A DNA stretch of 64,000 nucleotides from NCBI GenBank assembly GCA_029248525.1, contig JAQWJE010000008.1, forward strand, positions 124,001 through 188,000, in the 5' to 3' direction. The DNA comes from Candidatus Binatia bacterium (GTDB lineage: Bacteria; Desulfobacterota; Binatia; UBA12015). The notes beneath the pieces were generated by a model, which ran no database searches, was not told the DNA's origin, and saw nothing but the letters and a program-made list of their open reading frames with translations. The first letter of the stretch is position 1. Each line of letters opens with the position of its first letter. This document shows positions 8,246 to 16,548 of the stretch, one piece after another. Position numbers and translations under genes: made by a program.

Positions 8246-8974
8246 ATGGCAGCACCCATTCTTGCAATTCTGGCCGGGTTGGTCGCCCTCGCGGGTGGAC
8301 TGGCCGCGCTTCGGCTGGATGCCTGGCGAGCGTGGATCGTCGCCTTTTGTGCAGGGACCTTGATCAGTGCCGCTATCCTGCTCGTGCTGCCCGACGCCGT
8401 CGATATCCTCAGATCCACAGATGTCGCAGGGGAGGGGCATATGGCGTATTTAGCCGTTGTTGCAGGGTTTTTTGCATTTTTCCTGATCGAGAATGCCGAG
8501 CCGGGTGCTGAGGGCCCGGCTTCTCACCATTCCCACGGGCACCAGACGGGGCTTTGGGGCGCCGCGGGGATTGCCCTCCACGGATTCATCGATGGCGTGG
8601 CGATCGGTCAGGCGTTTTATCTCGGGGCTGCTGTGGGTTGGACAATTTCGATCGCCATTCTTGTTCACAAGTTGACGGATGGAGTGACCGTTGCCGGGGT
8701 TATGCGTGGCACCGAGCAGAGTGTCGGTGCCACTCGACTCATGATTGCTCTGACCGCTTTGGCGCCGCCTCTGGGTTGGGTGCTGCAGAGTATGATTGTG
8801 ATTCCGCCTTTATGGCTGGGCTTGGCTTTGGCTTGGTTTGCCGGCGTCTTTCTCTATCTGGGGACGACCAGCCTTTTGCCGGCTGCCTATGCGGCGCGAG
8901 AGTCACGGAGTATTCCCCTCGCTGCTCTGGTTGGAATGTTGTTGGTTTCGGGAATTTCTCTCGCTTTGCACTAG
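8246..8974 (+). CDS. ZIP family divalent metal transporter
   Basis: 242 residues, about eight membrane spans. Transmembrane helix IV carries GIALHGFIDGVAIG and helix V carries ILVHKLTDGV, matching the His/Asp metal-binding positions of ZIP proteins. A His-rich loop (HHSHGHQ) lies between spans III and IV, where ZIP proteins often bind zinc. Members import zinc, iron or manganese, and some prokaryotic homologues move metals by a channel-like route. The chosen ATG has GAGG a few bases upstream and begins exactly at the first hydrophobic helix. No metal-responsive regulator is adjacent, so the substrate is open. Confidence 0.8.
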   Translation: MAAPILAILAGLVALAGGLAALRLDAWRAWIVAFCAGTLISAAILLVLPDAVDILRSTDVAGEGHMAYLAVVAGFFAFFLIENAEPGAEGPASHHSHGHQTGLWGAAGIALHGFIDGVAIGQAFYLGAAVGWTISIAILVHKLTDGVTVAGVMRGTEQSVGATRLMIALTALAPPLGWVLQSMIVIPPLWLGLALAWFAGVFLYLGTTSLLPAAYAARESRSIPLAALVGMLLVSGISLALH

Positions 8975-9234
8975 CCTCCGCCCATGGCGGGGACGATATA
9001 GATTTCGCTGGTCGGCTCGAGCAGACTCGCGAGCGGATGGTCGACGATCGTATCGTTGATGGCGATCGTGAATCCGGCCCTCAGGTCATTCCCCTCGAAG
9101 AGGTCTGCGGTGATGCCCGGGTAGCGTTTCTCGGCTTGCTCCAGAGCCTCGCGCACGGTCGGTCCGATGACCTCGAGCCGTTCCGCGCCTCCGGCGTGAC
9201 GGCGCATCGGGGCCGTCAGGAAAAGCGTGGCCAT
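8971..9234 (-). CDS. MoaD/ThiS-family sulfur-carrier protein
   Basis: 87 residues, beta-grasp size, ending in the Gly-Gly-Gly terminus (IYIVPAMGGG) needed for adenylation and thiocarboxylation. Usual MoaD proteins end in GG and give sulfur to precursor Z to form molybdopterin. It follows the molybdenum hydroxylase large subunit with a 7-bp gap, so it probably supplies molybdopterin or a related sulfuration step for that enzyme. The core sequence is divergent (TVREALEQAEKRYPGI; FTIAINDTIVDH), so a role in another sulfur pathway such as thiamine is possible. The ATG at 9234 is preferred because upstream sequence belongs to the neighbouring gene. Confidence 0.78.
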   Translation of the reverse strand: MATLFLTAPMRRHAGGAERLEVIGPTVREALEQAEKRYPGITADLFEGNDLRAGFTIAINDTIVDHPLASLLEPTSEIYIVPAMGGG

Positions 9235-9241
9235 TGGGAGT

Positions 9242-11506
9242 TTAGTCCCCCGTCTGGAGAGCGGCATGCACGCGCGGTGGCGATAGCGGCAGGACGGGCA
9301 GGCGTTTGCCGGTCGCTGCCGCAACCGCATTCGCGATAGCGGCAGGCGGAGGGACGATGGATGCTTCACCGACGCCACGAATCCCGAGTGGGTGGGCCGG
9401 ATTGGGGCATTCGATAATCACCGCTTCGATCAGCGGCACGTCAAGAGCCGTCGGGATTCGGTAGTCGAGCAGGCTGGCATTCTCCAGCTGGCCCTCCTTG
9501 CTGTAAATATATTCTTCACCGAGTCCCCAGCCGATCCCCTGGACGCTGCCCCCCTGCATTTGGCCCTCCACGTAGGCGGGATGAATCGCTCGACCGGCGT
9601 CCTGAAAAACGGTTCCGCGCAAGATGCCGACTTTTCCGGTCTCCGTATCCACTTCGACGTCGACAAGGAACCCGGCAAAGGAAGGGCCGTTGGCGCGGTT
9701 GGCGTTGACGGTGGCTCGGCCGACCAGCGGGCCGCCCGTCCGTCCGGCCTTGCCGGCGATCGCCGCCAGGGAAAGACGTTCGCCGTTAGGGCGGATGGCA
9801 TCCCCGTCCTCGAAGACGATGCCTTCCTCGGGGCATTCCCACATGCGGGCCGCACGCTCCCGCAATTGGCGTTTGGCATCCTGTGCGGCTTCGAAAACCG
9901 CGAGGCCGGTGGCCATGGTCACCCGACTTCCCCCGGTAACGTCCGTGTAGCCAATGGTGTCGGTGTCAGCGACGCTGGGGCGCACGTCGGCTGCCTCGAG
10001 ACCGAGTTCTTCGGCCGCGATCATGGCGCACGACGTCCGCGAGCCACCGATATCGGGTGATCCGGTGACCAGAGTCGCGGTGCCATCGTTGTTCACGCTG
10101 AGAATTGCACTCGACTGCAATCCTGCATTACCCCATCCCCCGCCAGCAAACCCGCGGCCATAAACCAAGGGTCCGTTGGGTGGCGGTAGCTCGGCGGAAT
10201 AGTGGGGGTGGCTTTGAGCGGCGTCGAGAAGCTCCTCGTACCCAACCTTCTGCATGCGCGGTCCCCAGGGTGCCTGAACGCCTTCACAGGTGGCATTCCG
10301 CCGGCGGATCTCGATGGGATCGATGGCCAGTTTTTCGGCCAATTCGTCGAGCAATGTTTCCGAGGCAAAGGCGGCATTCGTGCCGCCGGGTGCACGATAG
10401 GCCGCTGTTCGCGGGCGGTTCACGACGATGTCGCGACCGACGATCCGGAAGTTTTCGAGTGCATAGGGAGCAAAGATGACAACGGCCCCCATCAGGACAG
10501 GCGAGCCGGGGAAGGCACCGGCCTCGTAGTCGAGAAGGGCGTCTGCGGCGACGATCTTGCCGTGGGCGTTCGCACCCATCTTGAGTCGAATGACAGAGCC
10601 CGATGTCGGGCCGGTCGCTCGCAGAACTTCGTTGCGGGACATGACCATATGTACCGGGCGTCCCGAAATCTGGGACATGCGAATTGCCAGCGGTTCGAGG
10701 TATACGGTCGTTTTGCCACCGAAACCGCCACCGATCTCGGCGGGAATCACCTTCAGTCGAGAGAGCGGGATCTGCAAGACCTTGGCGCAGAGGCTCCGGA
10801 TATCGAAGGAGCCCTGCGTGCTGCACCAAAGTGTGATTTGGCCGTCGGCATCGACTTTGGCCAGTGCATTATGTGGTTCGATATATCCTTGGTGAACCAT
10901 GGCTGTGGTGAACTCACGCTCGACAATCACCGAGGCGGCTGCAAATCCCTCGTCCAGATCGCCGCGGGCAAATTCGATCACCTTGGCGATATTGGAGGGC
11001 TTGCTCTCCGGCACTCCGGCGGTATGAAGCTTCTCATGCAGCAGGGGGGCTCCCTTGGCCACAGCCGCTCTGACGTCCATCACGGGGGGCAGAACTTCAT
11101 ACTGTACTTCGATCTTGTCGAGAGCCTCTTCGGCCAGGTGAGCCGAGGTGGCGGCGACCGCGGCAAGGGCATGGCCATCGTAAAGGACTTTGCCCTTGGC
11201 GAGCAGATTGTTGGAGAGGTCGTTTGCGTTGGTGGTGCCCTCGCCAAGGGCCTCGGTACGGTCGGGTACGGACGGCAGATCGTCCCCCGTGATCACCGCG
11301 TGGACGCCGGGCATGGCTTGGGCCCGACTGGTATCGATCGACAGGATCCGGGCATGGGCATGGGGGCTTCGCAGGACCCGGCCGTGCAGCATTCCGGGGA
11401 GCGAGTGGTCGGCCCCATAGAGCGCCCGTCCGGTGACCTTGTCGATGCCGTCATGGCGGACCGGACGGGTGCCGATAACCTTGAATTCTCGTTCTGAGGT
11501 TTTCAT
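9242..11506 (-). CDS. Xanthine dehydrogenase family protein, molybdopterin-binding (large) subunit
   Basis: 754 residues. The N-terminus has the Ald_Xan_dh_C domain (GRALYGADHSLPGMLHGRVL), then the molybdenum cofactor-binding region with GGGFGGKT and RTAAYRAPGGTNAAFASE, and the catalytic Glu in GVGEAS (E714). It oxidises an N-heterocycle or aldehyde by hydroxylation with water. The active-site loop is AYRAPGG, not the AYRCSFR of form I CO dehydrogenase, so it is not a CoxL. It may resemble xanthine, nicotinate or 4-hydroxybenzoyl-CoA type enzymes; the substrate is not assignable. The ATG at 11506 overlaps the stop of the 2Fe-2S subunit by four bases. Confidence 0.9.
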   Translation of the reverse strand: MKTSEREFKVIGTRPVRHDGIDKVTGRALYGADHSLPGMLHGRVLRSPHAHARILSIDTSRAQAMPGVHAVITGDDLPSVPDRTEALGEGTTNANDLSNNLLAKGKVLYDGHALAAVAATSAHLAEEALDKIEVQYEVLPPVMDVRAAVAKGAPLLHEKLHTAGVPESKPSNIAKVIEFARGDLDEGFAAASVIVEREFTTAMVHQGYIEPHNALAKVDADGQITLWCSTQGSFDIRSLCAKVLQIPLSRLKVIPAEIGGGFGGKTTVYLEPLAIRMSQISGRPVHMVMSRNEVLRATGPTSGSVIRLKMGANAHGKIVAADALLDYEAGAFPGSPVLMGAVVIFAPYALENFRIVGRDIVVNRPRTAAYRAPGGTNAAFASETLLDELAEKLAIDPIEIRRRNATCEGVQAPWGPRMQKVGYEELLDAAQSHPHYSAELPPPNGPLVYGRGFAGGGWGNAGLQSSAILSVNNDGTATLVTGSPDIGGSRTSCAMIAAEELGLEAADVRPSVADTDTIGYTDVTGGSRVTMATGLAVFEAAQDAKRQLRERAARMWECPEEGIVFEDGDAIRPNGERLSLAAIAGKAGRTGGPLVGRATVNANRANGPSFAGFLVDVEVDTETGKVGILRGTVFQDAGRAIHPAYVEGQMQGGSVQGIGWGLGEEYIYSKEGQLENASLLDYRIPTALDVPLIEAVIIECPNPAHPLGIRGVGEASIVPPPAAIANAVAAATGKRLPVLPLSPPRVHAALQTGD

Positions 11507-11982
11507 GAGTTGCGCATCTCTCTGGCGGCATCCTGGACCGCTCGAACGATCTTGTCATAGCCGGTGCAGCGACAGAGGTTGCCGGCCAGAGCCAGGCGAA
11601 TCTCAGCCTCGTCGGGGTCCGGGTTTTTTTCCAGAAGCGCCTTCCCGGCGATCAGGAACCCGGGAGTGCAGATGCCGCATTGGAGAGCGGCATGTTCAAG
11701 AAATTGGCGCTGCAAGGGATGCAGTGTTTCCCCGGAAGCCATTCCCTCGACCGTTTCGACGGTGCGCCCCTCGGCTTCTACAGCGAGAATCAGGCAAGAG
11801 CAGGCAAGTCTTTTGTCGAACATGACGCTGCAAGAACCGCAGTCACCGGTGCCACAGCCTTCCTTCACACCCTTCAGGTCCAATTCGTCGCGGAGCACTT
11901 CGAGGAGCGTTTGGCGTGGTTCGCAGAGGAACTCCTTGCTCTCCCCGTTAATCGTCGTGCTGATGTGATTCTTGGTGGCCAT
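11503..11982 (-). CDS. Molybdenum hydroxylase 2Fe-2S subunit (CoxS/XdhC-type iron-sulfur protein)
   Basis: 159 residues, the usual size. The N-terminal plant-type ferredoxin domain binds one cluster through C43, C48, C51 and C63 (GCGTGDCGSC..C). The C-terminal helical domain binds the second through C102, C105, C137 and C139 (QCGICTPG and LCRCTGY). It passes electrons from the Mo centre to the FAD subunit. Gene order FAD, Fe-S, Mo is that of coxMSL-type operons. It starts one base after the FAD-subunit gene ends, and overlaps the large subunit as ATGA. Confidence 0.93.
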   Translation of the reverse strand: MATKNHISTTINGESKEFLCEPRQTLLEVLRDELDLKGVKEGCGTGDCGSCSVMFDKRLACSCLILAVEAEGRTVETVEGMASGETLHPLQRQFLEHAALQCGICTPGFLIAGKALLEKNPDPDEAEIRLALAGNLCRCTGYDKIVRAVQDAAREMRNS

Positions 11983-12864
11983 TCAGGACCCCTCATGGTT
12001 TCGGGCCCGTTCGGCGGCTGTCCGCACAACACGCCGTGTCAGAGTGCCGACGAGCGATCGCCGATATTCGGCGGGTCCCCGTTTGTCGGAAATGGGTTGT
12101 GCGATAGCGCGCGCCATCTCGGCGGCTTGCTCGAGAGTCTCTTCGTCGAGAGTCGAGCCAAGTAGATGGGTGGCGGCTTCGGTTGCTTCGATGACCCGAG
12201 GCCCCACGGCACCGAGTGCGAGTCGCGCCTGGGTGCACTCGCCGGCGGAATTCAACGCCAATGCGACCCCCACACCAACCACGGCAATATCCATCTCGTT
12301 GCGTGGGATGAACCGCTGATAGGCGTCGGCAAAGTGCCCGGTGCGTCCCGGAACCACCAGCGCGATCAGGATTTCACCTTCGCCAAGCTGGTTTTGGCCA
12401 GGCCCCCGGGCGAAGTCCACCAGGGCCATGATGCGCGAGCCCTCAGGACCCTGAATCTCGCAGCTGGTGTTCAGTGCGGCGAGGGCGGGCACGGTATCAG
12501 CGGCCGGAGACGAATTGCACAAATTGCCGGCCAGAGTCGCGCGATTCTGAATCTGGTCTGATCCAATCAGCATGGCGGCCTCGCGGAGCCCCGGGTAGTT
12601 CGACTGGACGACCGGATCCTCGCCGATTCTGGCGCAAGACACTGCCGCGCCGATCCGCATCCCACCATCGGCGGTATGTTGCAGAGTTTCCATTCCGGCA
12701 ACGCGCTTGATGTCGATGATATGACGAATACCCCGAGCACCATTTTTAAGTTGCACGAGCAGGTCGGTTCCGCCTGCGAGCACGCGCCCCTGGCTGCCGG
12801 CGGCCGCGAGGAGCGAAACGGCTTCCTCGACTGATTGTGGTGCTGAGTATTGGATATCCTGCAA
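11983..12864 (-). CDS. Molybdenum hydroxylase FAD-binding subunit (CoxM-like), probable TTG start
   Basis: 293 residues from a TTG at 12864. The VAO/PCMH-type FAD domain shows the flavin-binding segments AGGTDLLVQLKNG and the TLAGNLCNSSPAAD loop, followed by the CO_deh_flav_C domain. The TTG start gives MQDIQYSAPQSVEEAV, matching the family N-terminus, and has AAGGGGGG seven bases upstream; ATGs at 12897 and 12966 lack a ribosome-binding site and add a non-family extension. It takes electrons from the 2Fe-2S subunit and passes them to an acceptor. It heads the minus-strand set and is divergent from xdhC. Confidence 0.88.
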   Translation of the reverse strand: MQDIQYSAPQSVEEAVSLLAAAGSQGRVLAGGTDLLVQLKNGARGIRHIIDIKRVAGMETLQHTADGGMRIGAAVSCARIGEDPVVQSNYPGLREAAMLIGSDQIQNRATLAGNLCNSSPAADTVPALAALNTSCEIQGPEGSRIMALVDFARGPGQNQLGEGEILIALVVPGRTGHFADAYQRFIPRNEMDIAVVGVGVALALNSAGECTQARLALGAVGPRVIEATEAATHLLGSTLDEETLEQAAEMARAIAQPISDKRGPAEYRRSLVGTLTRRVVRTAAERARNHEGS

Positions 12865-12971
12865 AGTGTAGCCCCCCTTGATGCGTGGTTGACCCATAAG
12901 CGTACCGGGGTCCGGCGTGCAAACAGATTCGGGTCGCTGCAGGCAGGTGGGCATGTTTAAGTTCAACTAGC

Positions 12972-14069
12972 TTGGACACCTTTTCCGAAATTGTCGGGGC
13001 CCTGGTGGGCCGGATCGAGGGGGCGGGGCAACTCGCTCTCGCAACGGTCGTGCGGACGCGGGGGTCGACCCCACGGAAAAAGGGCGCCCGTCTTCTGATT
13101 GACCCCTTGGGTGGCTCCTGGGGCACCGTCGGCGGCGGTTGCGGAGAGGCCGAGGTCTTCGCGCGCGCCCAGCGCGTGCTCGCAACCGGGCTGCCCGAAC
13201 TGGTCGAGGTCAACCTTCTCGAAGATCAAGGCTGGGAGAGTGATTCGATCTGCGGAGGCATTCTCGATATCTGGATCGAGCGATTTACCCCCGACGCCTC
13301 GACCGCTTTCTTGTCGGCTGCGCAAACCACCGTCGCGCGCGGTGCGCCGGGTGTTGCCGCGGCATTGCTCTCGGGCGAGGCGACCGAGAGCGTGAGTCAA
13401 AGGGCTGTGTGCCCGCTGCTGGGCAATGGCGCGGGCCCGATGGAGGTGGACGACCGCGCCTCGGAACTTGCCTGTCCGCTGGGGGATACCGCCTTGCAGT
13501 CGGAGCTTGTCGCCGCATTGGGCGACGCCCAGCTGCCCGCGGGGAATTCAGGCGAACTGCTGGTGGGCGCGGCCGGAAGCCAGTTTTGGGTCGAGAGCCT
13601 GTCGCCGCGCCCGGAATTGGTGGTGGTCGGTGCCGGGCATGTAGGCGCCGCTCTGGCGCAGATGGCGAGTCTGGCGGGCTTCTCCGTGGTGGTCCTCGAG
13701 GACCGCTCGACGTTTGCCCACCCTGAGCGCCTGCCGGGTGTTGATCGGATCGTAATCGGCGACCCCGAGGTGCACCTGCGGACGCTTCCACCGCACATGG
13801 CTCGGCATATTGTGCTGGTCACACGAGGCCATCGGATGGACGCTCGCTGCCTCGCGGTGGCCGCCGAGATGCCCTCGCGTTATCTCGGCATGATCGGAAG
13901 CCGGCGTCGCGTGCGTCGGATCGTGGCAGAGCTCGAGGCGGCCGGAGTCTCGGCGGAAGCGCTCGCTTCATTGCATGCACCCATCGGGCTTTCGATCGGG
14001 GCAGAGACACCGGGCGAGATCGCGGTCGCCATTCTGGCGCAGATCATCGGTCAGCGTCTCTCGCGTTGA
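12972..14069 (+). CDS. XdhC family molybdenum hydroxylase maturation factor
   Basis: 365 residues with the two XdhC domains: an N-terminal part (ATVVRTRGSTPRKKGARLL and GTVGGGCGEAEV) and a C-terminal Rossmann domain (LVVVGAGHVGAAL; GMIGSRRRVRRI; PIGLSIGAETPGEIAVAI). XdhC binds molybdenum cofactor, protects it and helps load its terminal sulfido ligand into xanthine dehydrogenase family enzymes. It is transcribed divergently from the hydroxylase subunits, whose first codon lies about 107 bases away. The start is a TTG at 12972 without a clear ribosome-binding site, so the N-terminus is uncertain by a few residues. Confidence 0.9.
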   Translation: MDTFSEIVGALVGRIEGAGQLALATVVRTRGSTPRKKGARLLIDPLGGSWGTVGGGCGEAEVFARAQRVLATGLPELVEVNLLEDQGWESDSICGGILDIWIERFTPDASTAFLSAAQTTVARGAPGVAAALLSGEATESVSQRAVCPLLGNGAGPMEVDDRASELACPLGDTALQSELVAALGDAQLPAGNSGELLVGAAGSQFWVESLSPRPELVVVGAGHVGAALAQMASLAGFSVVVLEDRSTFAHPERLPGVDRIVIGDPEVHLRTLPPHMARHIVLVTRGHRMDARCLAVAAEMPSRYLGMIGSRRRVRRIVAELEAAGVSAEALASLHAPIGLSIGAETPGEIAVAILAQIIGQRLSR

Positions 14070-14079
14070 AGTAGCGGGC

Positions 14080-14736
14080 TTAGGGAGAGCGCTCCGCGAT
14101 CGCGATCGGCGTTTTTCGCCATCGGGCCAGACTCTCCGGGGTATCGATATTCAGGAGCACACCGGGGTCGGAAACCGCGACCTCGAGAACCCGATCCGGG
14201 TCCCGGCGCACCACCGAGCGAGCGCCCTGCCTCAGATCGGGTGCCGCGAGTTCCGACCAAATTTCGCGAGCGAAGTAGGTCGGGTGCCCGCGTTTTGCGG
14301 CATAGCTGGGTACGAGGATTGGGCGGCTTGATGAGCTGGCGGCCCGACAAAGCGCGACGATTGTCGAGGCGCGGATCGCCGGGTGGTCGACCGGCGCCAC
14401 GATCACGCCACGCAGCTGGGCCGACCGAGAAAGATCCTCAAGCCCTTGTCGCACGGAGGCAATCGCCCCTTCCTCGGGGTGGAGGACGCGCAAGCAGACT
14501 ACGCCGGTAATCTCCTCGAACGCAGCCCTCGTGGTCTTTTCGTGGGCGCCGATCGCCGCCAGAATTGAGCCGACGCCACCGGCTTGCAGGGCGTGGGCGA
14601 CATGGGCGGCAAAGGTTTTGCCGTGAGCGACCGCGGCTGCTTTCGGCTCTCCGAGACGTGTTGAGGCTCCCGCGGCGAGGATCAGCCCCGCGATCGCCGG
14701 TCGGGCCGGGCGGTCGCGGGGCTCAGGCTCGGACAT
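14080..14736 (-). CDS. MocA/MobA-like nucleotidyltransferase
   Basis: 218 residues. The N-terminal GLILAAGASTRLGEPKA is the NTP-binding motif of the MobA-like transferases, and VAPVDHPAIRAST holds the metal-binding Asp. Members nearest in style (MocA/YgfJ) add CMP to molybdopterin to make the cytosine dinucleotide used by molybdenum hydroxylases. It faces xdhC with a 10-bp gap, which supports that role, though MobA-like proteins of other pathways look similar. The ATG at 14736 has AGGCGAA just before it; another ATG at 14760 would overlap the previous gene. Confidence 0.78.
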   Translation of the reverse strand: MSEPEPRDRPARPAIAGLILAAGASTRLGEPKAAAVAHGKTFAAHVAHALQAGGVGSILAAIGAHEKTTRAAFEEITGVVCLRVLHPEEGAIASVRQGLEDLSRSAQLRGVIVAPVDHPAIRASTIVALCRAASSSSRPILVPSYAAKRGHPTYFAREIWSELAAPDLRQGARSVVRRDPDRVLEVAVSDPGVLLNIDTPESLARWRKTPIAIAERSP

Positions 14737-14741
14737 TTCGC

Positions 14742-16382
14742 CTAGAAGACTTCGCACCAATCACAACGCTTGAACGTCGGATCGCCCGGGTCCGCGCCGA
14801 AACAGAGATCTTCGACGCTTGCGGGATCAACAGGGGTGGTGACGCAGCTGCCGCGCTGACACGCCTCGTAGATTTCGCAGTCGCATCCATCCAGATCATC
14901 TTCGCTGCAGACCTCAGGGGTACAATAGGTCGAGCCACATTGAATTTCGTGGTCGTCGGGAAGCAGGCAGTCGAAATCTTCCTCGCAGTTACAACTGCAA
15001 GCGGTGCCATCGATCTTGCAGTCGTTGCCGCAGAGCAATTCACCGGTGCAAGGAAAGTCGGAGTTTTCATCCCAGCCGCCGAAGGCATCCTCGCAGGTCT
15101 CGTAGTAGTCGAACTTCTCGAAACGGCAATCGTCACCGGCTGGCCCGGGAGTGCATTGGGTTCCGGCCGTATCGCATTCCTCACCCAGTTCGTAGTCCAC
15201 GATGCCATCGCCACAGAAGCCTGCTGGCGGAGTGGGCGCCGGGGTTTCTGCCGGCGTTGGCGTTGGTGCGGAGGTGGGTCCCGGCGTCTCGGCAGGGGTC
15301 GGCGTCGGCTCTACAGCAGGCGTCGGCGTGGGCCCTGGGGTGTCGCTGGATCGCACGTCGCTTACCACAAAGTTCTGCGTCGCGGTCGACCAACTGACTT
15401 CGGTTGTTTGCTCGGCCGAGGGAAAGCCGTCAATCGGGAATGTACCTGAGAGGTCTCGCAGGAAATCCCTGTCGTTTCCTTCGTCGTTGTCCCCGTCGAT
15501 CTCGGTCACCCAGAAGGTCGAGGAGCCCAGAACGACGCCGTCGACTTTGGCTACAGCGACGTGCTGTCCTGGTCCGAGTAGATTGTAATTCCACAGGACG
15601 CCGAAGCCCGTCGCGCTATGCCCGCAGATCTCCTCGGTATCCGCCCGCTCGGTGCCGTAGGCGGTCGCCACGACCTGAGCGCCACCGTCGATCTCGATGG
15701 TGACCGATTCTGCCTCGCAGGCCCAGCCGGACATCACGGAGATGCCACTCTGAAAAGACGTGTTGCCGGGAACTTCAAAGCTGCCGGCAGTCGTGGTTTC
15801 TCGCGGTGCCGAGGGAACTTCGTCAGGTGTGCCGAGAAGGCCATCGAATCCGTTGATGAGAAAGCCCTGCTGCCCTTGTTGCCAGATCAACTGCGTCGAT
15901 TCGCCGGCGACCGGAAACTCCGCGATGCTCAGATTACCGCTCAGGTCGCGGACAAAGGCCTTGTCCTCGTCGAGGCGGACCACATTGAAGGTGGAGAGGG
16001 CGCCAAACGGAGATCCATTCGCGTAGCCTCGGGCTGTATGGCTACCCGAGGAAAACAGCGCGTAGTTCCAAAGAAGGCCAAAGCCAGTGTTTTCCTGGCC
16101 GCAAGTCGCGAGGGTGTCCTTGCGCTCGGTTCCATAGGCGGGCACGAGGACTTTTTCATCGGAGGTGCCTTCATCGATCACGACCTTCAGATCGTTTGCG
16201 CCGCAGTGGAATCCGGAGATCAGGCCGATGCCGCTATAGGTGCCTCCATCGGCCGGGTTCCCCAGCACGCCGATGGACGCCTGCGCCCGCGCGCCGGTGG
16301 CCGCGCCCAGAACCAATGCGGCCAGAAGAAGGCCGACCCGCCAGGAGGAACCAGAATTCGCCTTATCGATTAGAATCTTCAT
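14742..16382 (-). CDS. Secreted protein: two tandem homologous domains, Pro/Thr linker, Cys-rich module
   Basis: 546 residues of unknown function. Signal peptide 1-33 (hydrophobic 16-30, ARA-Q cleavage). Two copies of one domain occupy about 36-176 and 203-340; both contain AYGTER (82-87 and 241-246), a TGFGxLWNY stretch, STFxV and RDLSG, with a spacing of about 159 residues. A Pro/Thr/Glu linker follows (348-387), then a Cys-rich C-terminus that opens with FCGDGIVDYELGEECD, the signature of DUF4215-like repeats in Myxococcota and relatives. The protein is exported, and its disulfides imply an oxidising location. The ATG at 16382 (GAGG eight bases upstream) is chosen over 16436 because it starts at the signal peptide. 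Confidence 0.75.
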   Translation of the reverse strand: MKILIDKANSGSSWRVGLLLAALVLGAATGARAQASIGVLGNPADGGTYSGIGLISGFHCGANDLKVVIDEGTSDEKVLVPAYGTERKDTLATCGQENTGFGLLWNYALFSSGSHTARGYANGSPFGALSTFNVVRLDEDKAFVRDLSGNLSIAEFPVAGESTQLIWQQGQQGFLINGFDGLLGTPDEVPSAPRETTTAGSFEVPGNTSFQSGISVMSGWACEAESVTIEIDGGAQVVATAYGTERADTEEICGHSATGFGVLWNYNLLGPGQHVAVAKVDGVVLGSSTFWVTEIDGDNDEGNDRDFLRDLSGTFPIDGFPSAEQTTEVSWSTATQNFVVSDVRSSDTPGPTPTPAVEPTPTPAETPGPTSAPTPTPAETPAPTPPAGFCGDGIVDYELGEECDTAGTQCTPGPAGDDCRFEKFDYYETCEDAFGGWDENSDFPCTGELLCGNDCKIDGTACSCNCEEDFDCLLPDDHEIQCGSTYCTPEVCSEDDLDGCDCEIYEACQRGSCVTTPVDPASVEDLCFGADPGDPTFKRCDWCEVF

Positions 16383-16548
16383 CACCAAAACCTCGTTTTC
16401 GGTCGTGAGTGTCTCACTCCATCCTATCTTCGGCACCTACGCCCGACAGCTGAAGGGAGCAACTCCCGGATGCCGTTTTTGCCCCGAATATAGCTTTCCT
16501 CATGCTACGCTCGCCAGCATATGGCCTGCAAGGCACGATTTGGGAGGT

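Noticed and set aside
9242-11506. Identification of the large subunit as aerobic CO dehydrogenase CoxL
   Set aside because: The AYRCSFR active-site motif is absent; AYRAPGG is found instead.
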